This document shows, piece after piece, positions 28,887 through 43,115 of a DNA stretch of 64,000 nucleotides. The notes beneath the pieces were generated by a model that saw only the letters and a program-made list of their open reading frames with translations, made no database searches and was not told the origin of the DNA. This DNA is from Apostichopus japonicus. Lineage: Eukaryota > Echinodermata > Holothuroidea > Aspidochirotida > Stichopodidae. The DNA is taken from contig NC_092562.1 of NCBI RefSeq assembly GCF_037975245.1, forward strand, positions 7,169,501-7,233,500, read 5' to 3'. The position numbers were made by a program, and so were the translations under genes. Numbering within the stretch: the stretch's first letter is position 1; every line of letters begins with the position of its first letter.

Positions 28887-30607
28887 GGTACCGATAAATC
28901 CAATGTGCGGTACCTATAAATCCAATGTGCGGTACCGATAAATCGAATGTGCGGTACCGATCATTCGAATGTGCAGTATCGATCAATCGAATGTGCGGTA
29001 CCGATCATTCAAATGTGCGGTACCGATCAATCGAATGTTCGGTACCGATCAATCGAATGTGCGGTACCGATCAATCGAAAGTGCGGTACCGAACAATCGA
29101 ATGTGCGGTAGTGATCAATCGAAAGTGCGGTACCGATCAATCGAATGTCCGGTAGAGATAAATGGAATGTGCGGTACCGATCAATCGAATGTGCGGTAGT
29201 GATCAATCGAATGTGCGGTACCGATCAATCGAATGTGCGGTACCGATAAATCGAATGTGCGGTACCGATCAATCGAATGTACGGTACCGATCATTCGAAT
29301 GTGAGGTACCGATCAATCGAATGTGCGGTACCGATCAATCGAATGTGCGGTACCGATCAATCGAATGTGCGGTACCGATCATTCGAATGTTCGGTACCAA
29401 ATATTCGAATGTGCGGTACCGATCAATCGAATGTTCGGTACCGATCAATCGAATGTGCGATATCGATCAATAGAATGTGCGGTACCGAAAAATCGAAGGT
29501 GCGGTACCGATAAATCGAATGTGCGGTACCTATAAATCGAATGTGCGGTACCGATCAATAGAATGTGCGGTACCGAAAAATCGAAGGTGCGGTACCGATA
29601 AATCGAATGTGCGGTACCTATAAATCGAATGTGCGGTACCGATAAATAGAATGTGCGGTAATGATAAATCGAATGTGCGATACCTATAAAACGAATGTGC
29701 GGAAACGATCATTCGAATGTGCGGTACCGATCAATCGAATGTTCGGTACCGATCAATCGAATGTGCGATACCGATCAATAGAATGTGCGGTACCGATAAA
29801 TCGAATGTGCGGTACCGATAAATCGAATGTGCGGTACCTATAAATCGAATGTGCGGTACCGATCATTCGAATGTGCGGTACCGATAAATCGAATGTGCGG
29901 TACCTATAAATCGATTGTGCGGTACCGATCATTCGAATGTGCGATACCGATCATTCGAATGTTCGGTATCGGTCAATCGAATGTGCGGTACCTATCAATC
30001 GAATGTGCGGTACCGAACAATCGAATATGCGGTAGTGATCAATCGAATTTGCGGTACCGATAAATCGAATGTGCGGTACCAATCATTCGAATGTGCGGTA
30101 CCGATCAATCGAATGTCCGGTATAGATAAATGGAATGTGCGGTACCGATCAATCTAATGTGCGGTAGTGATCAATCGAATGTGCGGTACCGATCAATCTA
30201 ATGTGCGGTACCGATAAATCGAATGTGCGGTACCGACCAATCGAATGTGCGGTACCGATAAATAGAATGTTCAGTACCGATCAATCAAATGTGCGGTACC
30301 GATCAATCGAATGTGCGGTACCGATCATTCGAATGTTCGGTACCGATCATTCGAATGTGCGGTACCGATAAATCGAATGTGCGGTACCGATAAATCGAAT
30401 GTGCGGTACCTATAAATCGAATGTGCGGTACCGATAAATCGAATGTGCGGTACCGATCATTCGAATGTGCAGTATCGATCATTCGAATGTGCGGTACCGA
30501 TCATTCGAATAAGCGGGACCGATAAATCGAATGTGCCGGGACCGATAAATCGAAAGTGCGTTACCGCTCAATTGAAAGTGCGGTACCGAACATTCGAATG
30601 TGCGGTA
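28866..30607 (+). repeat. Partial third copy of the 26,555-28,296 segment
   Basis: The order of variants matches 26,555-28,296 at an offset of 2,311 bases (105 monomers plus one). I saw few differences: A at 29,281 against G at 26,970, and gtgcgg against gttcgg in the unit before gaccaat near 30,222 and 27,911. The copies part at about 30,608, where this one reads gtagtgataaat and the other gtaccgataaatcc. From there this copy follows the 24.18 kb version instead, so it is a mosaic. Confidence 0.85.
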
Positions 30608-31770
30608 GTGATAAATCGAATGTGCGGTACCGATAAATCGAATGTACGGTACCTATAAATCGAATGTGCGGTACCGATAAATCGAATGTGCGGTACCGAC
30701 CAATCGAATGTGCAGTATCGATCATTCGAATGTGCGGTACCGATCATTCGAATGTTCGGTACCGAATATTCGAATGTGCGGTACCGATAAATCGAATGTG
30801 CGGTACCTATAAATCGAATGTGCGGTACCGATTATTCGAATGTGCGGTACCGATAAATCGAATGTGCGGTACCTATAAATCGAATGTGCGGTACCGATCA
30901 TTCGAATGTGCGGTAACGATCATTCGAATGTTCGGTATCGATCAATCGAATGTGCGGTACCGATCAATCGAAAGTGCGGTAGTGATCAATCGAAAGTGCG
31001 GTACCGATAAATCGAATGTGCGGTACCGATCATTCGAATGTGCGATACCGATCATTTGAATGTTCGGTATCGGTCAATCGAATGTGCGGTACCTATCAAT
31101 CGAATGTGCGGTACCGATCAATCGAATGTCCGGTAGAGATAAATGGAATGAGCGGTACCGATCAATCGAATGTGCGGTAGTGATCAATCGAATGTGCGGT
31201 ACCGATCAATCTAATGTGCGGTAGAGATAAATCGAATGTGCGGTACCGATCATTCGAATGTGAGGTACAGATCAATCGAATGTGCGGTACCGATCAATCG
31301 AATGTGCGGTACCGATCAATCGAATGTGCGGTACCGATCATTCGAATGTTCGGTACCGAATATTCGAATGTGCGGTACCGATAAATCGAATGTGCGGTAC
31401 CTATAAATCGAATGTGCGGTACCGATTTTTCGAATGTGCGGTACCGATAAATCGAATGTGCGGTACCTATAAATCGAATGTGCGGTACCGATCATTCGAA
31501 TGTTCGGTACCGAATATTCGAATGTGCGGTAGCGATAAATCGAATGTGCGGTACCTATAAATCGAATGTGCGGTACCGATTATTCGAATGTGCGGTACCG
31601 ATAAATCGAATGTGCGGTACCTATAAATCGAATGTGCGGTACCGATCATTCGAATGTGCGGTAACGATCATTCGAATGTTCGGTATCGATCAATCGAATG
31701 TGCGGTACCGATCAATCGAAAGTGCGGTAGTGATCAATCGAAAGTGCGGTACCGATAAATCGAATGTGCG
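30270..31770 (+). repeat. Satellite segment duplicated at about 33,373-34,873
   Basis: The offset is 3,103 bases, 141 monomers plus one. Both copies include the 23-base gaatgtgccggg unit, a gaccaat unit, a gattatt unit and the gtgaggtacagat unit. Past 31,770 the match continues, but this copy lacks single monomers and then three consecutive monomers relative to the other, and the offset grows to 3,169. At about 31,422 this copy has gattttt where the other has gaatatt. Confidence 0.85.
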
Positions 31771-32949
31771 GTACCGATCATTTGAATGTTCGGTATCGGT
31801 CAATCGAATGTGCGGTACCTATTAATCGAATGTGCGGTACCGATCAATCGAATGTCCGGTAGAGATAAATAGAATGTGCGGTACCGATCAATCGAATGTG
31901 CGGTAGTGATCAATCGAATGTGCGGTACCGATCAATCTAATGTGCGGTACCGATAAATCGAATGTGCGGTACCGAACATTCGAATGTGGGGTACCGATAA
32001 ATCGAAAGTGCGGTACATAACAATCGAATGTGCGGTACCGATCAATCGAATGTGCTGTACCGATCATTCGAATGTGCGGTACCGATCAATCGAATGTGCG
32101 GTACCGAACAATCGAATGTGCGGTACCGATAAATCGAATGTCCGGTGCCGTTCTATCGATTGTGCGGTACCCATAAATCGAATGTGCGGTACCGGTCAAT
32201 CGAATGTCCGGTAGAGATAAATCGAATGTGCGGTACCGATCAATCGAATGTGCGGTAGTGATCAATCGAATGTGCGGTACCGATCAATCTAATGTGCGGT
32301 ACCGATAAATCGAATGTGCGATACCGATCATTCGAATGTGCGGTACCGATCATTCGAATGTGCGGTACCGATCAATCGAATGTTCGGTACCGATCAATCG
32401 AATGTGCGATACCGATCAATAGAATGTGCGGTACCGATAAATCGAATGTGCGGTACCGATAAATCGAATGTGCGGTACCTATAAATCCAATGTGCGGTAC
32501 CGATAAATCGAATGTGCGGTACCGATCATTCGAATGTGCAGTATCGATCAATCGAATGTGCGGTACCGATCATTCGAATGTGCGGTACCGATCAATCGAA
32601 TGTTCGGTACCGATAAATCGAATGTGCGATACCGATCAATAGAATGTGCGGTACCGATAAATCGAATGTGCGGTACCGATAAATCGAATGTGCGGTACCT
32701 ATAAATCCAATGTGCGGTACCGATAAATCGAATGTGCGGTACCGATCATTCGAATGTGCAGTATCGATCAATCGAATGTGCGGTACCGATCATTCGAATG
32801 TGCGGTACCGATCAATCGAATGTTCGGTACCGATCAATCGAATGTCCGGTACCTATCAATCGAATGTGCGGTACCGAACAATCGAATATGCGGTAGTGAT
32901 CAATCGAATGTGCGGTACCGATAAATCGAATGTGCGGTACCAATCATTC

Positions 32950-34980
32950 GAATGTGCGGTACCGATCAATCGAATGTCCGGTATAGATAAATGGAATGTG
33001 CGGTACCGATCAATCTAATGTGCGGTAGTGATCAATCGAATGTGCGGTACCGATCAATCTAATGTGCGGTACCGATAAATCGAATGTTCGGTACCGAACA
33101 ATCGAATGTGCGGTACCGATAAATAGAATGTTCAGTACCGATCATTCGAATGTGCGGTACCGATCAATCGAATGTGCGGTACCGATCAATCGAATGTTCG
33201 GTACCGATCATTCGAATAAGCGGGACCGATAAATCGAATGTGGGGTACCGATAAATCGAAAGTGCGGTACCGATTAATCGATTGTGCGGTACCGATAAAT
33301 CGAATGTGCGGTATCGATCAATCGAATGTACGGTACCGACCAATCGAATGTGCGGTATCGATCAATCGAATGTGCGGTACCGATCAATCAAATGTGCGGT
33401 ACCGATCAATCGAATGTGCGGTACCGATCATTCGAATGTTCGGTACCGATCATTCGAATGTGCGGTACCGATAAATCGAATGTGCGGTACCGATAAATCG
33501 AATGTGCGGTACCTATAAATCGAATGTGCGGTACCGATAAATCGAATGTGCGGTACCGATCATTCGAATGTGCAGTATCGATCATTCGAATGTGCGGTAC
33601 CGATCATTCGAATAAGCGGGACCGATAAATCGAATGTGCCGGGACCGATAAATCGAAAGTGCGTTACCGCTCAATTGAAAGTGCGGTACCGAACATTCGA
33701 ATGTGCGGTAGTGATAAATCGAATGTGCGGTACCGATAAATCGAATGTACGGTACCTATAAATCGAATGTGCGGTACCGATAAATCGAATGTGCGGTACC
33801 GACCAATCGAATGTGCAGTATCGATCATTCGAATGTGCGGTACCGATCATTCGAATGTTCGGTACCGAATATTCGAATGTGCGGTACCGATAAATCGAAT
33901 GTGCGGTACCTATAAATCGAATGTGCGGTACCGATTATTCGAATGTGCGGTACCGATAAATCGAATGTGCGGTACCTATAAATCGAATGTGCGGTACCGA
34001 TCATTCGAATGTGCGGTAACGATCATTCGAATGTTCGGTATCGATCAATCGAATGTGCGGTACCGATCAATCGAAAGTGCGGTAGTGATCAATCGAAAGT
34101 GCGGTACCGATAAATCGAATGTGCGGTACCGATCATTCGAATGTGCGATACCGATCATTTGAATGTTCGGTATCGGTCAATCGAATGTGCGGTACCTATC
34201 AATCGAATGTGCGGTACCGATCAATCGAATGTCCGGTAGAGATAAATGGAATGTGCGGTACCGATCAATCGAATGTGCGGTAGTGATCAATCGAATGTGC
34301 GGTAGTGATCAATCTAATGTGCGGTACAGATAAATCGAATGTGCGGTACCGATCATTCGAATGTGAGGTACAGATCAATCGAATGTGCGGTACCGATCAA
34401 TCGAATGTGCGGTACCGATCAATCGAATGTGCGGTACCGATCATTCGAATGTTCGGTACCGAATATTCGAATGTGCGGTACCGATAAATCGAATGTGCGG
34501 TACCTATAAATCGAATGTGCGGTACCGAATATTCGAATGTGCGGTACCGATAAATCGAATGTGCGGTACCTATAAATCGAATGTGCGGTACCGATCATTC
34601 GAATGTTCGGTACCGAATATTCGAATGTGCGGTACCGATAAATCGAATGTGCGGTACCTATAAATCGAATGTGCGGTACCGATTATTCGAATGTGCGGTA
34701 CCGATAAATCGAATGTGCGGTACCTATAAATCGAATGTGCGGTACCGATCATTCGAATGTTCGGTAACGATCATTCGAATGTTCGGTATCCATCAATCGA
34801 ATGTGCGGTACCGATCAATCGAAAGTGCGGTAGTGATCAATCGAAAGTGCGGTACCGATAAATCGAATGTGCGGTACCGATCATTCGAATGTGCGATACC
34901 GATCATTTGAATGTTCGGTATCGGTCAATCGAATGTGCGGTACCTATTAATCGAATGTGCGGTACCGATCAATCAAATGT
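32950..34980 (+). repeat. Satellite segment duplicated 17,579 bases away at about 50,529-52,559
   Basis: About 2 kb of ordered variants recur at an offset of 799 monomers plus one base. Landmarks are gtccggtatagataaatgg, the gaataagcgggacc units, gattaatcgattg, gaccaat and the 23-base unit. Part of the block (51,020-51,790) recurs once more at 55,971-56,741, offset 4,951. This suggests a long superperiod in which multi-kilobase modules reappear in different neighbourhoods. Confidence 0.82.
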
Positions 34981-35999
34981 CCGGTAGAGATAAATAGAAT
35001 GTGCGGTACCGATCAATCGAATGTGCGGTAGTGATCAATCGAATGTGCGGTACCGATCAATCTAATGTGCGGTACCGATAAATCGAATGTGCGGTACCGA
35101 TCATTCGAATGTGCGGTACCGCTCAATCGAAAGTGCGGTACCGAACATTCGAATGTGGGGTACCGATAAATCGAAAGTGCGGTACATAACAATCGAATGT
35201 GCGGTACCGATCAATCGAATGTGCTGTACCGATCATTCGAATGTGCGGTACCGATCAATCGAATGTGCGGTACCGAACAATCGAATGTGCGGTACCGATA
35301 AATCGAATGTCCGGTGCCGTTCTATCGATTGTGCGGTACCCATAAATCGAATGTGCGGTACCGGTCAATCGAATGTCCGGTAGAGATAAATCGAATGTGC
35401 GGTACCGATCAATCGAATGTGCGGTAGTGATCAATCGAATGTGCGGTACCGATCAATCTAATGTGCGGTACCGATAAATCGAATGTGCGATACCGATCAT
35501 TCGAATGTGCGGTACCGATCATTCGAATGTGCGGTACCGATCAATCGAATGTTCGGTACCGATCAATCGAATGTGCGATACCGATCAATAGAATGTGCGG
35601 TACCGATAAATCGAATGTGCGGTACCGATAAATCGAATGTGCGGTACCTATAAATCCAATGTGCGGTACCGATAAATCGAATGTGCGATACCGATCATTC
35701 GAATGTGCGGTACCGATCAATCGAATGTGCGGTACCGATCAATCGAATGTTCGGTACCGATCAATCGAATGTGCGATACCGATCAATAGAATGTGCGGTA
35801 CCGATAAATCGAATGTGCGGTACCGATAAATCGAATGTGCGGTACCTATAAATCCAATGTGCGGTACCGATAAATCGAATGTGCGGTACCGATCATTCGA
35901 ATGTGCAGTATCGATCAATCGAATGTGCGGTACCGATCATTCGAATGTGCGGTACCGATCAATCGAATGTTCGGTACCGATCAATCGAATGTGCGATAC

Positions 36000-37700
36000 C
36001 GATCAATAGAATGTGCGGTACCGATAAATCGAATGTGCGGTACCGATAAATCCAATGTGCGGTACCTATAAATCCAATGTGCGGTACCGATAAATCGAAT
36101 GTGCGGTACCGATCATTCGAATGTGCAGTATCGATCAATCGAATGTGCGGTACCGATCATTCGAATGTGCGGTACCGATCAATCGAATGTTCGGTACCGA
36201 TCAATCGAATGTGCGGTACCGATCAATCGAAAGTGCGGTACCGAACAATCGAATGTGCGGTAGTGATCAATCGAAAGTGCGGTACCGATCAATCGAATGT
36301 CCGGTAGAGATAAATGGAATGTACGGTACCGATCAATCGAATGTGCGGTAGTGATCAATCGAATGTGCGGTACCGATCAATCTAATGTGCGGTACCGATA
36401 AATCGAATGTGCGGTACCGATCATTCGAATGTGCGGTACCGCTCAATCGAAAGTGCGGTACCGAACATTCGAATGTGGGGTACCGATAAATCGAAAGTGC
36501 GGTACCTAACAATCGAATGTGCGGTACCGATCAATCGAATGTGCGGTACCGATCATTCGAATGTGCGGTACCGATCATTCGAATGTTCGGTACCGAATAT
36601 TCGAATGTGCGGTACCGATCAATCGAATGTGCGGTACCGATCAATCGAATGTGCGGTACCGATCATTCGAATGTTCGGTACCAAATATTCGAATGTGCGG
36701 TACCGATCAATCGAATGTTCGGTACCGATCAATCGAATGTGCGATATCGATCAATAGAATGTGCGGTACCGAAAAATCGAAGATGCGGTAGTGATAAATC
36801 GAATGTGCGGTACCTATAATTCGAATGTGCGGTACCGATCAATAGAATGTGCGGTACCGAAAAATCGAAGGTGCGGTACCGATAAATCGAATGTGCGGTA
36901 CCTATAAATCGAATGTGCGGTACCGATAAATAGAATGTGCGGTACCGATAAATCGAATGTGCGATACCTATAAAACGAATGTGCGGAAACGATCATTCGA
37001 ATGTGCGGTACCGATCAATCGAATGTTCGGTACCGATCAATCGAATGTGCGATACCGATCAATAGAATGTGCGGTACCGATAAATCGAATGTGCGGTACC
37101 GATAAATCGAATGTGCGGTACCTATAAATCGAAGGTGCGGTACCGATAAATCGAATGTGCGGTACCTATAAATCGAATGTGCGGTACCGATCATTCGAAT
37201 GTGCGGTACCGATAAATCGAATGTGCGGTACCGATAAATCGAATGTGCGGTACCGATCATTCGAATGTGCGGTAACGATCATTCGATTGTTCGGTATCGA
37301 TCAATCGAATGTTCGGTACCGATCAATCGAAAGTGCGGTACCGAACAATCGAATGTGCGGTAGTGATCAATCGAAAGTGCGGTACCGATAAATCGAATGT
37401 GCGGTACCGATCATTCGAATGTGCGATACCGATCATTTGAATGTTCGGTATCGGTCAATCGAATGTGCGGTACCTATCAATCGAATGTGCGGTACCGATC
37501 AATTGAATGTCCGGTAGAGATAAATGGAATGTGCGGTACCGATCAATCGAATGTGCGGTAGTGATCAATCGAATGTGCGGTACCGATCAATCTAATGTGC
37601 GGTACCGATCAATCTAATGTGCGGTACCGATAAATCGAATGTGCGGTACCGATCATTCGAATGTGCGGTACCGCTCAATCGAAAGTGCGGTACCGAACAT
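36000..37700 (+). repeat. Satellite segment duplicated at about 48,320-50,000
   Basis: The offset is 12,320 bases, exactly 560 monomers, falling by one monomer near the right end. Shared landmarks in order are gcagtatcgat, gtccggtagag, a gaatgtggggtacc unit, the ccaaatatt unit, paired ccgaaaaatcgaag units and tataaaacg. Substitutions are sparse, for example gtacgg against gtgcgg near 36,321 and 48,641. Confidence 0.82.
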
Positions 37701-38808
37701 TCGAATGTGGGGTACCGATAAATCGAAAGTACGGTACCTAACAATCGAATGTGCGGTACCGATCAATCGAATGTGCGGTACCGATCATTCGAATGTGCGG
37801 TACCGATCAATCGAATGTGCGATACCGAACAATCGAATGTGCGGTACCGATAAATCGAATGTGCGGTACCGATAAATCGAATGTGCGGTACCGATCAATC
37901 GAATGTGCGGTACCGATCAATCGAATGTGCGGTAGAGATAAATCGAATGTGCGGTACCGATCAATCGAATGTGCGGTAGTGATCAATCGAATGTGCGGTA
38001 CCGATCAATCTAATGTGCGGTACCGATAAATCGAATGTGCGGTAACGATCATTCGAATGTTCGGTGCCGATCAATCGAATGTGCGGTACCGAAACATCGA
38101 ATGTGCGGTACCGATAAATCGAATGTGCGATACCGATCATTTGAATGTTCGGTATCGGTCAATCGAATGTGCGGTACCTATCAATCGAATGTGCGGTACC
38201 GATCAATCGAATGTCCGGTAGAGATAAATGGAATGTGCGGTACCGATCAATCGAATGTGCGGTAGTGATCAATCGAATGTGCGGTACCGATCAATCTAAT
38301 GTGCGGTACCGATAAATCGAATGTGCGGTACCGATCATTCGAATGTGCGGTACCGCTCAATCGAAAGTGCGGTACCGAACATTCGAATGTGGGGTACCGA
38401 TAAATCGAAAGTACGGTACCTAACAATCGAATGTGCGGTACCGATCAATCGAATGTGCGGTACCGATCATTCGAATGTGCGGTACCGATCAATCGAATGT
38501 GCGATGCCGAACAATCGAATGTGCGGTACCGATAAATCGAATGTGCGGTACCGATAAATCGAATGTGCGGTACCGATCAATCGAATGTGCGGTACCGATC
38601 AATCGAATGTGCGGTAGAGATAAATCGAATGTGCGGTACCGATCAATCGAATGTGCGGTAGTGATCAATCGAATGTGCGGTACCGATCAATCTAATGTGC
38701 GGTACCGATAAATCGAATGTGCGGTAACGATCATTCGAATGTTCGGTGCCGATCAATCGAATGTGCGGTACCGAAACATCGAATGTGCGGTACCGATAAA
38801 TCGAATGT
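37423..38808 (+). repeat. Tandem pair of roughly 0.7-kb units
   Basis: Two copies lie side by side, 37,423-38,126 and 38,127-38,808. Both begin with gcgataccgatcatttg and run through gtagagataaat, gtagtgatcaat, gatcaatctaatg, cctaacaatcg and ccgaaacatcg. Most of the pair is offset by 682 bases (31 monomers). The first copy is one monomer longer because its gatcaatctaatg unit is doubled near 37,575-37,620. A further partial repeat follows at 550 bases (38,717 against 39,267). Confidence 0.83.
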
Positions 38809-39266
38809 GCGGTACCGATCATTCGAATGTGCGGTACCGATCAATCGAATGTTCGGTACCGATCAATCGAATGTGCGATACCGATCAATAGAATGTGCGG
38901 TACCGATAAATCGAATGTGCGGTACCGATAAATCGAATGTGCGGTACCGATCATATGAATGTGCGGTACCGATCATTCGAATGTGCGGTACCGATCAATC
39001 GAATGTTCGGTACCGATCAATCGAATGTGCGATACCGATCAATAGAATGTGCGGTACCGATAAATCGAATGTGCGGTACCGATAAATCGAATGTGCGGTA
39101 CCGATAAATCGAATGTGCGGTACCGATCAATCGAATGTGCGGTACCGATCAATCGAATGTGCGGTAGAGATAAATCGAATGTGCGGTACCGATCAATCGA
39201 ATGTGCGGTAGTGATCAATCGAATGTGCGGTACCGATCAATCTAATGTGCGGTACCGATAAATCGA

Positions 39267-42200
39267 ATGTGCGGTAACGATCATTCGAATGTTCGGTGCC
39301 GATCAATCGAATGTGCGGTACCGAAACATCGAATGTGCGGTACCGATAAATCGAATGTGCGGTACCGATCATTCGAATGTGCGGTACCGATCATTCGAAT
39401 GTGCGGTACCGATCAATCGAATGTTCGGTACCGATCAATCGAATGTGCGATACCGATCAATAGAATGTGCGGTACCGATAAATCGAATGTGCGGTACCGA
39501 TAAATCGAATGTGCGGTACCGATCAATCGAATGTGCGGTACCTATAAATCCAATGTGCGGTACCGATAAATCCAATGTGCGGTACCGATAAATCGAATGT
39601 GCGGTACCGATCAATCGAATGTGCGGTACCGATCAATCGAATGTGCGGTAGAGATAAATCGAATGTGCGGTACCGATCAATCGAATGTGCGGTAGTGATC
39701 AATCGAATGTGCGGCACCGATCAATCTAATGTGCGGTACCGATAAATCGAATGTGCGGTAACGATCATTCGAATGTTCGGTGCCGATCAATCGAATGTGC
39801 GGTACCGATCAATCGAATGTGCGGTACCGATCAATCGAATGTGCGGTACCGATCATTCGAATGTTCGGTACCAAATATTCGAATGTGCGGTACCGATCAA
39901 TCGAATGTTCGGTACCGATCAATCGAATGTGCGATATCGATCAATAGAATGTGCGGTACCGAAAAATCGAAGATGCGGTACCGATAAATCGAATGTGCGG
40001 TACCTATAAATCGAATGTGCGGTACCGATCAATAGAATGTGCGGTACCGAAAAATCGAATGTGCGGTACCGATAAATCGAATGTGCGGTACCTATAAATC
40101 GAATATGCGGTACCGATAAATCGAATGTGCGATACCTATAAAACGAATGTGCGGAAACGATCATTCGAATGTGCGGTACCGATCAATCGAATGTTCGGTA
40201 CCGATCAATCGAATGTGCGATACCGATCAATAGAATGTGCGGTACCGATAAATCGAATGTGCGGTAGTGATCAATCGAATGTGCGGTACCTATAAATCGA
40301 AGGTGCGGTACCGATAAATCGAATGTGCGGTACCTATAAATCGAATGTGCGGTACCGATCATTCGAATGTGCGGTACCGATAAATCGAATGTGCGGTACC
40401 GATAAATCGAATGTGCGGTACCGATCATTCGAATGTGCGGTAACGATCATTCGATTGTTCGGTATCGATCAATCGAATGTTCGGTACCGATCAATCGAAA
40501 GTGCGGTACCGAACAATCGAATGTGCGGTAGTGATCAATCGAAAGTGCGGTACCGATAAATCGAATGTGCGGTACCGATCATTCGAATGTGCGATACCGA
40601 TCATTTGAATGTTCGGTATCGGTCAATCGAATGTGCGGTACCTATCAATCGAATGTGCGGTACCGATCAATCGAATGTCCGGTAGAGATAAATGGAATGT
40701 GCGGTACCGATCAATCGAATGTGCGGTAGTGATCAATCGAATGTGCGGTACCGATCAATCTAATGTGCGGTACCGATAAATCGAATGTGCGGTACCGATC
40801 ATTCGAATGTGCGGTACCGCTCAATCGAAAGTGCGGTACCGAACATTCGAATGTGGGGTACCGATAAATCGAAAGTACGGTACCTAACAATCGAATGTGC
40901 GGTACCGATCAATCGAATGTGCGGTACCGATCATTCGAATGTGCGGTACCGATCAATCGAATGTGCGATACCGAACAATCGAATGTGCGGTACCGATAAA
41001 TCGAATGTGCGGTACCGATAAATCGAATGTGCGGTACCGATCAATCGAATGTGCGGTACCGATCAATCGAATGTGCGGTAGAGACAAATCGAATGTGCGG
41101 TACCGATCAATCGAATGTGCGGTAGTGATCAATCGAATGTGCGGTACCGATCAATCTAATGTGCGGTACCGATAAATCGAATGTGCGGTAACGATCATTC
41201 GAATGTTCGGTGACGATCAATCGAATGTGCGGTACCGAAACATCGAATGTGCGGTACCGATAAATCGAATGTGCGGTACCGATCATTCGAATGTGCGGTA
41301 CCGATCATTCGAATGTGCGGTACCGATCAATCGAATGTTCGGTACCGATCAATCGAATGTGCGATACCGATCAATAGAATGTGCGGTACCGATAAATCGA
41401 ATGTGCGGTACCGATAAATCGAATGTGCGGTACCGATAAATCGAATGTGCGGTACCTATAAATCCAATGTGCGGTACCGATAAATCGAATGTGCGGTACC
41501 GATCAATCGAATGTGCAGTATCGATCAATCGAAAGTGCGGTACCGATCAATCGAATGTGCGGTACCGATAAATCGAATGTGCGGTACCGATAAATCGAAT
41601 GTGCGGTAACGATCAATCTAATGTGCGATACCGATCATTTGAATGTTCGGTATCGGTCAATCGAATGTGCGGTACCTATTAATCGAATGTGCGGTACCGA
41701 TCAATCGAATGTCCGGTAGAGATAAATAGAATGTGCGGTACCGATCAATCGAATGTGCGGTAGTGATCAATCGAATGTGCGGTACCGATCAATCTAATGT
41801 GCGGTACCGATAAATCGAATGTGCGGTACCGATCATTCGAATGTGCGGTACCGCTCAATCGAAAGTGCGGTACCGAACATTCGAATGTGGGGTACCGATA
41901 AATCGAAAGTGCGGTACATAACAATCGAATGTGCGGTACCGATCAATCGAATGTGCTGTACCGATCATTCGAATGTGCGGTACCGATCAATCGAATGTGC
42001 GGTACCGAACAATCGAATGTGCGGTACCGATAAATCGAATGTCCGGTGCCGTTCTATCGATTGTGCGGTACCCATAAATCGAATGTGCGGTACCGGTCAA
42101 TCGAATGTCCGGTAGAGATAAATCGAATGTGCGGTACCGATCAATCGAATGTGCGGTAGTGATCAATCGAATGTGCGGTACCGATCAATCTAATGTGCGG

Positions 42201-43115
42201 TACCGATCAATCGAATGTGCGATACCGATCATTCGAATGTGCGGTACCGATCATTCGAATGTGCGGTACCGATCAATCGAATGTTCGGTACCGATCAATC
42301 GAAAGTGCGATACCGATCAATAGAATGTGCGGTACCGATAAATCGAATGTGCGGTACCGATAAATCGAATGTGCGGTACCTATAAATCCAATGTGCGGTA
42401 CCGATAAATCGAATGTGCGGTACCGATCATTCGAATGTGCAGTATCGATCAATCGAATGTGCGGTACCGATCATTCGAATGTGCGGTACCGATCAATCGA
42501 ATGTTCGGTACCGATCAATCGAATGTGCGATACCGATCAATAGAATGTGCGGTACCGATAAATCGAATGTTCGGTACCGATAAATCCAATGTGCGGTACC
42601 TATAAATCCAATGTGCGGTACCGATAAATCGAATGTGCGGTACCGATCATTCGAATGTGCAGTATCGATCAATCGAATGTGCGGTACCGATCATTCGAAT
42701 GTGCGGTACCGATCAATCGAATGTTCGGTACCGATCAATCGAATGTGCGGTACCGATCAATCGAAAGTGCGGTACCGAACAATCGAATGTGCGGTAGTGA
42801 TCAATCGAAAGTGCGGTACCGATCAATCGAATGTCCGGTAGAGATAAATGGAATGTGCGGTACCGATCAATCGAATGTGCGGTAGTGATCAATCGAATGT
42901 GCGGTACCGATCAATCTAATGTGCGGTACCGATAAATCGAATGTGCGGTACCGATCATTCGAATGTGCGGTACCGCTCAATCGAAAGTGCGGTACCGAAC
43001 ATTCGAATGTGGGGTACCGATAAATCGAAAGTGCGGTACCTAACAATCGAATGTGCGGTACCGATCAATCGAATGTGCGGTACCGATCATTCGAATGTGC
43101 GGTACCGATCATTCG
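39267..43115 (+). repeat. 3.8-kb satellite segment, copy 1 (partner 45,097-48,901)
   Basis: The offset is 5,830 bases (265 monomers) over the left part and 5,786 (263 monomers) over the right part. The 44-base step falls near 40,678 against 46,500, where the second copy lacks exactly two monomers, the gtccggtagagataaatgg unit and the one after it. A substitution is visible at about 41,190 (gtaacg) against the matching unit near 46,976 (gtaccg). The left 1.2-1.5 kb also occurs a third time at about 43,850-44,990 (offset 4,334). Confidence 0.86.
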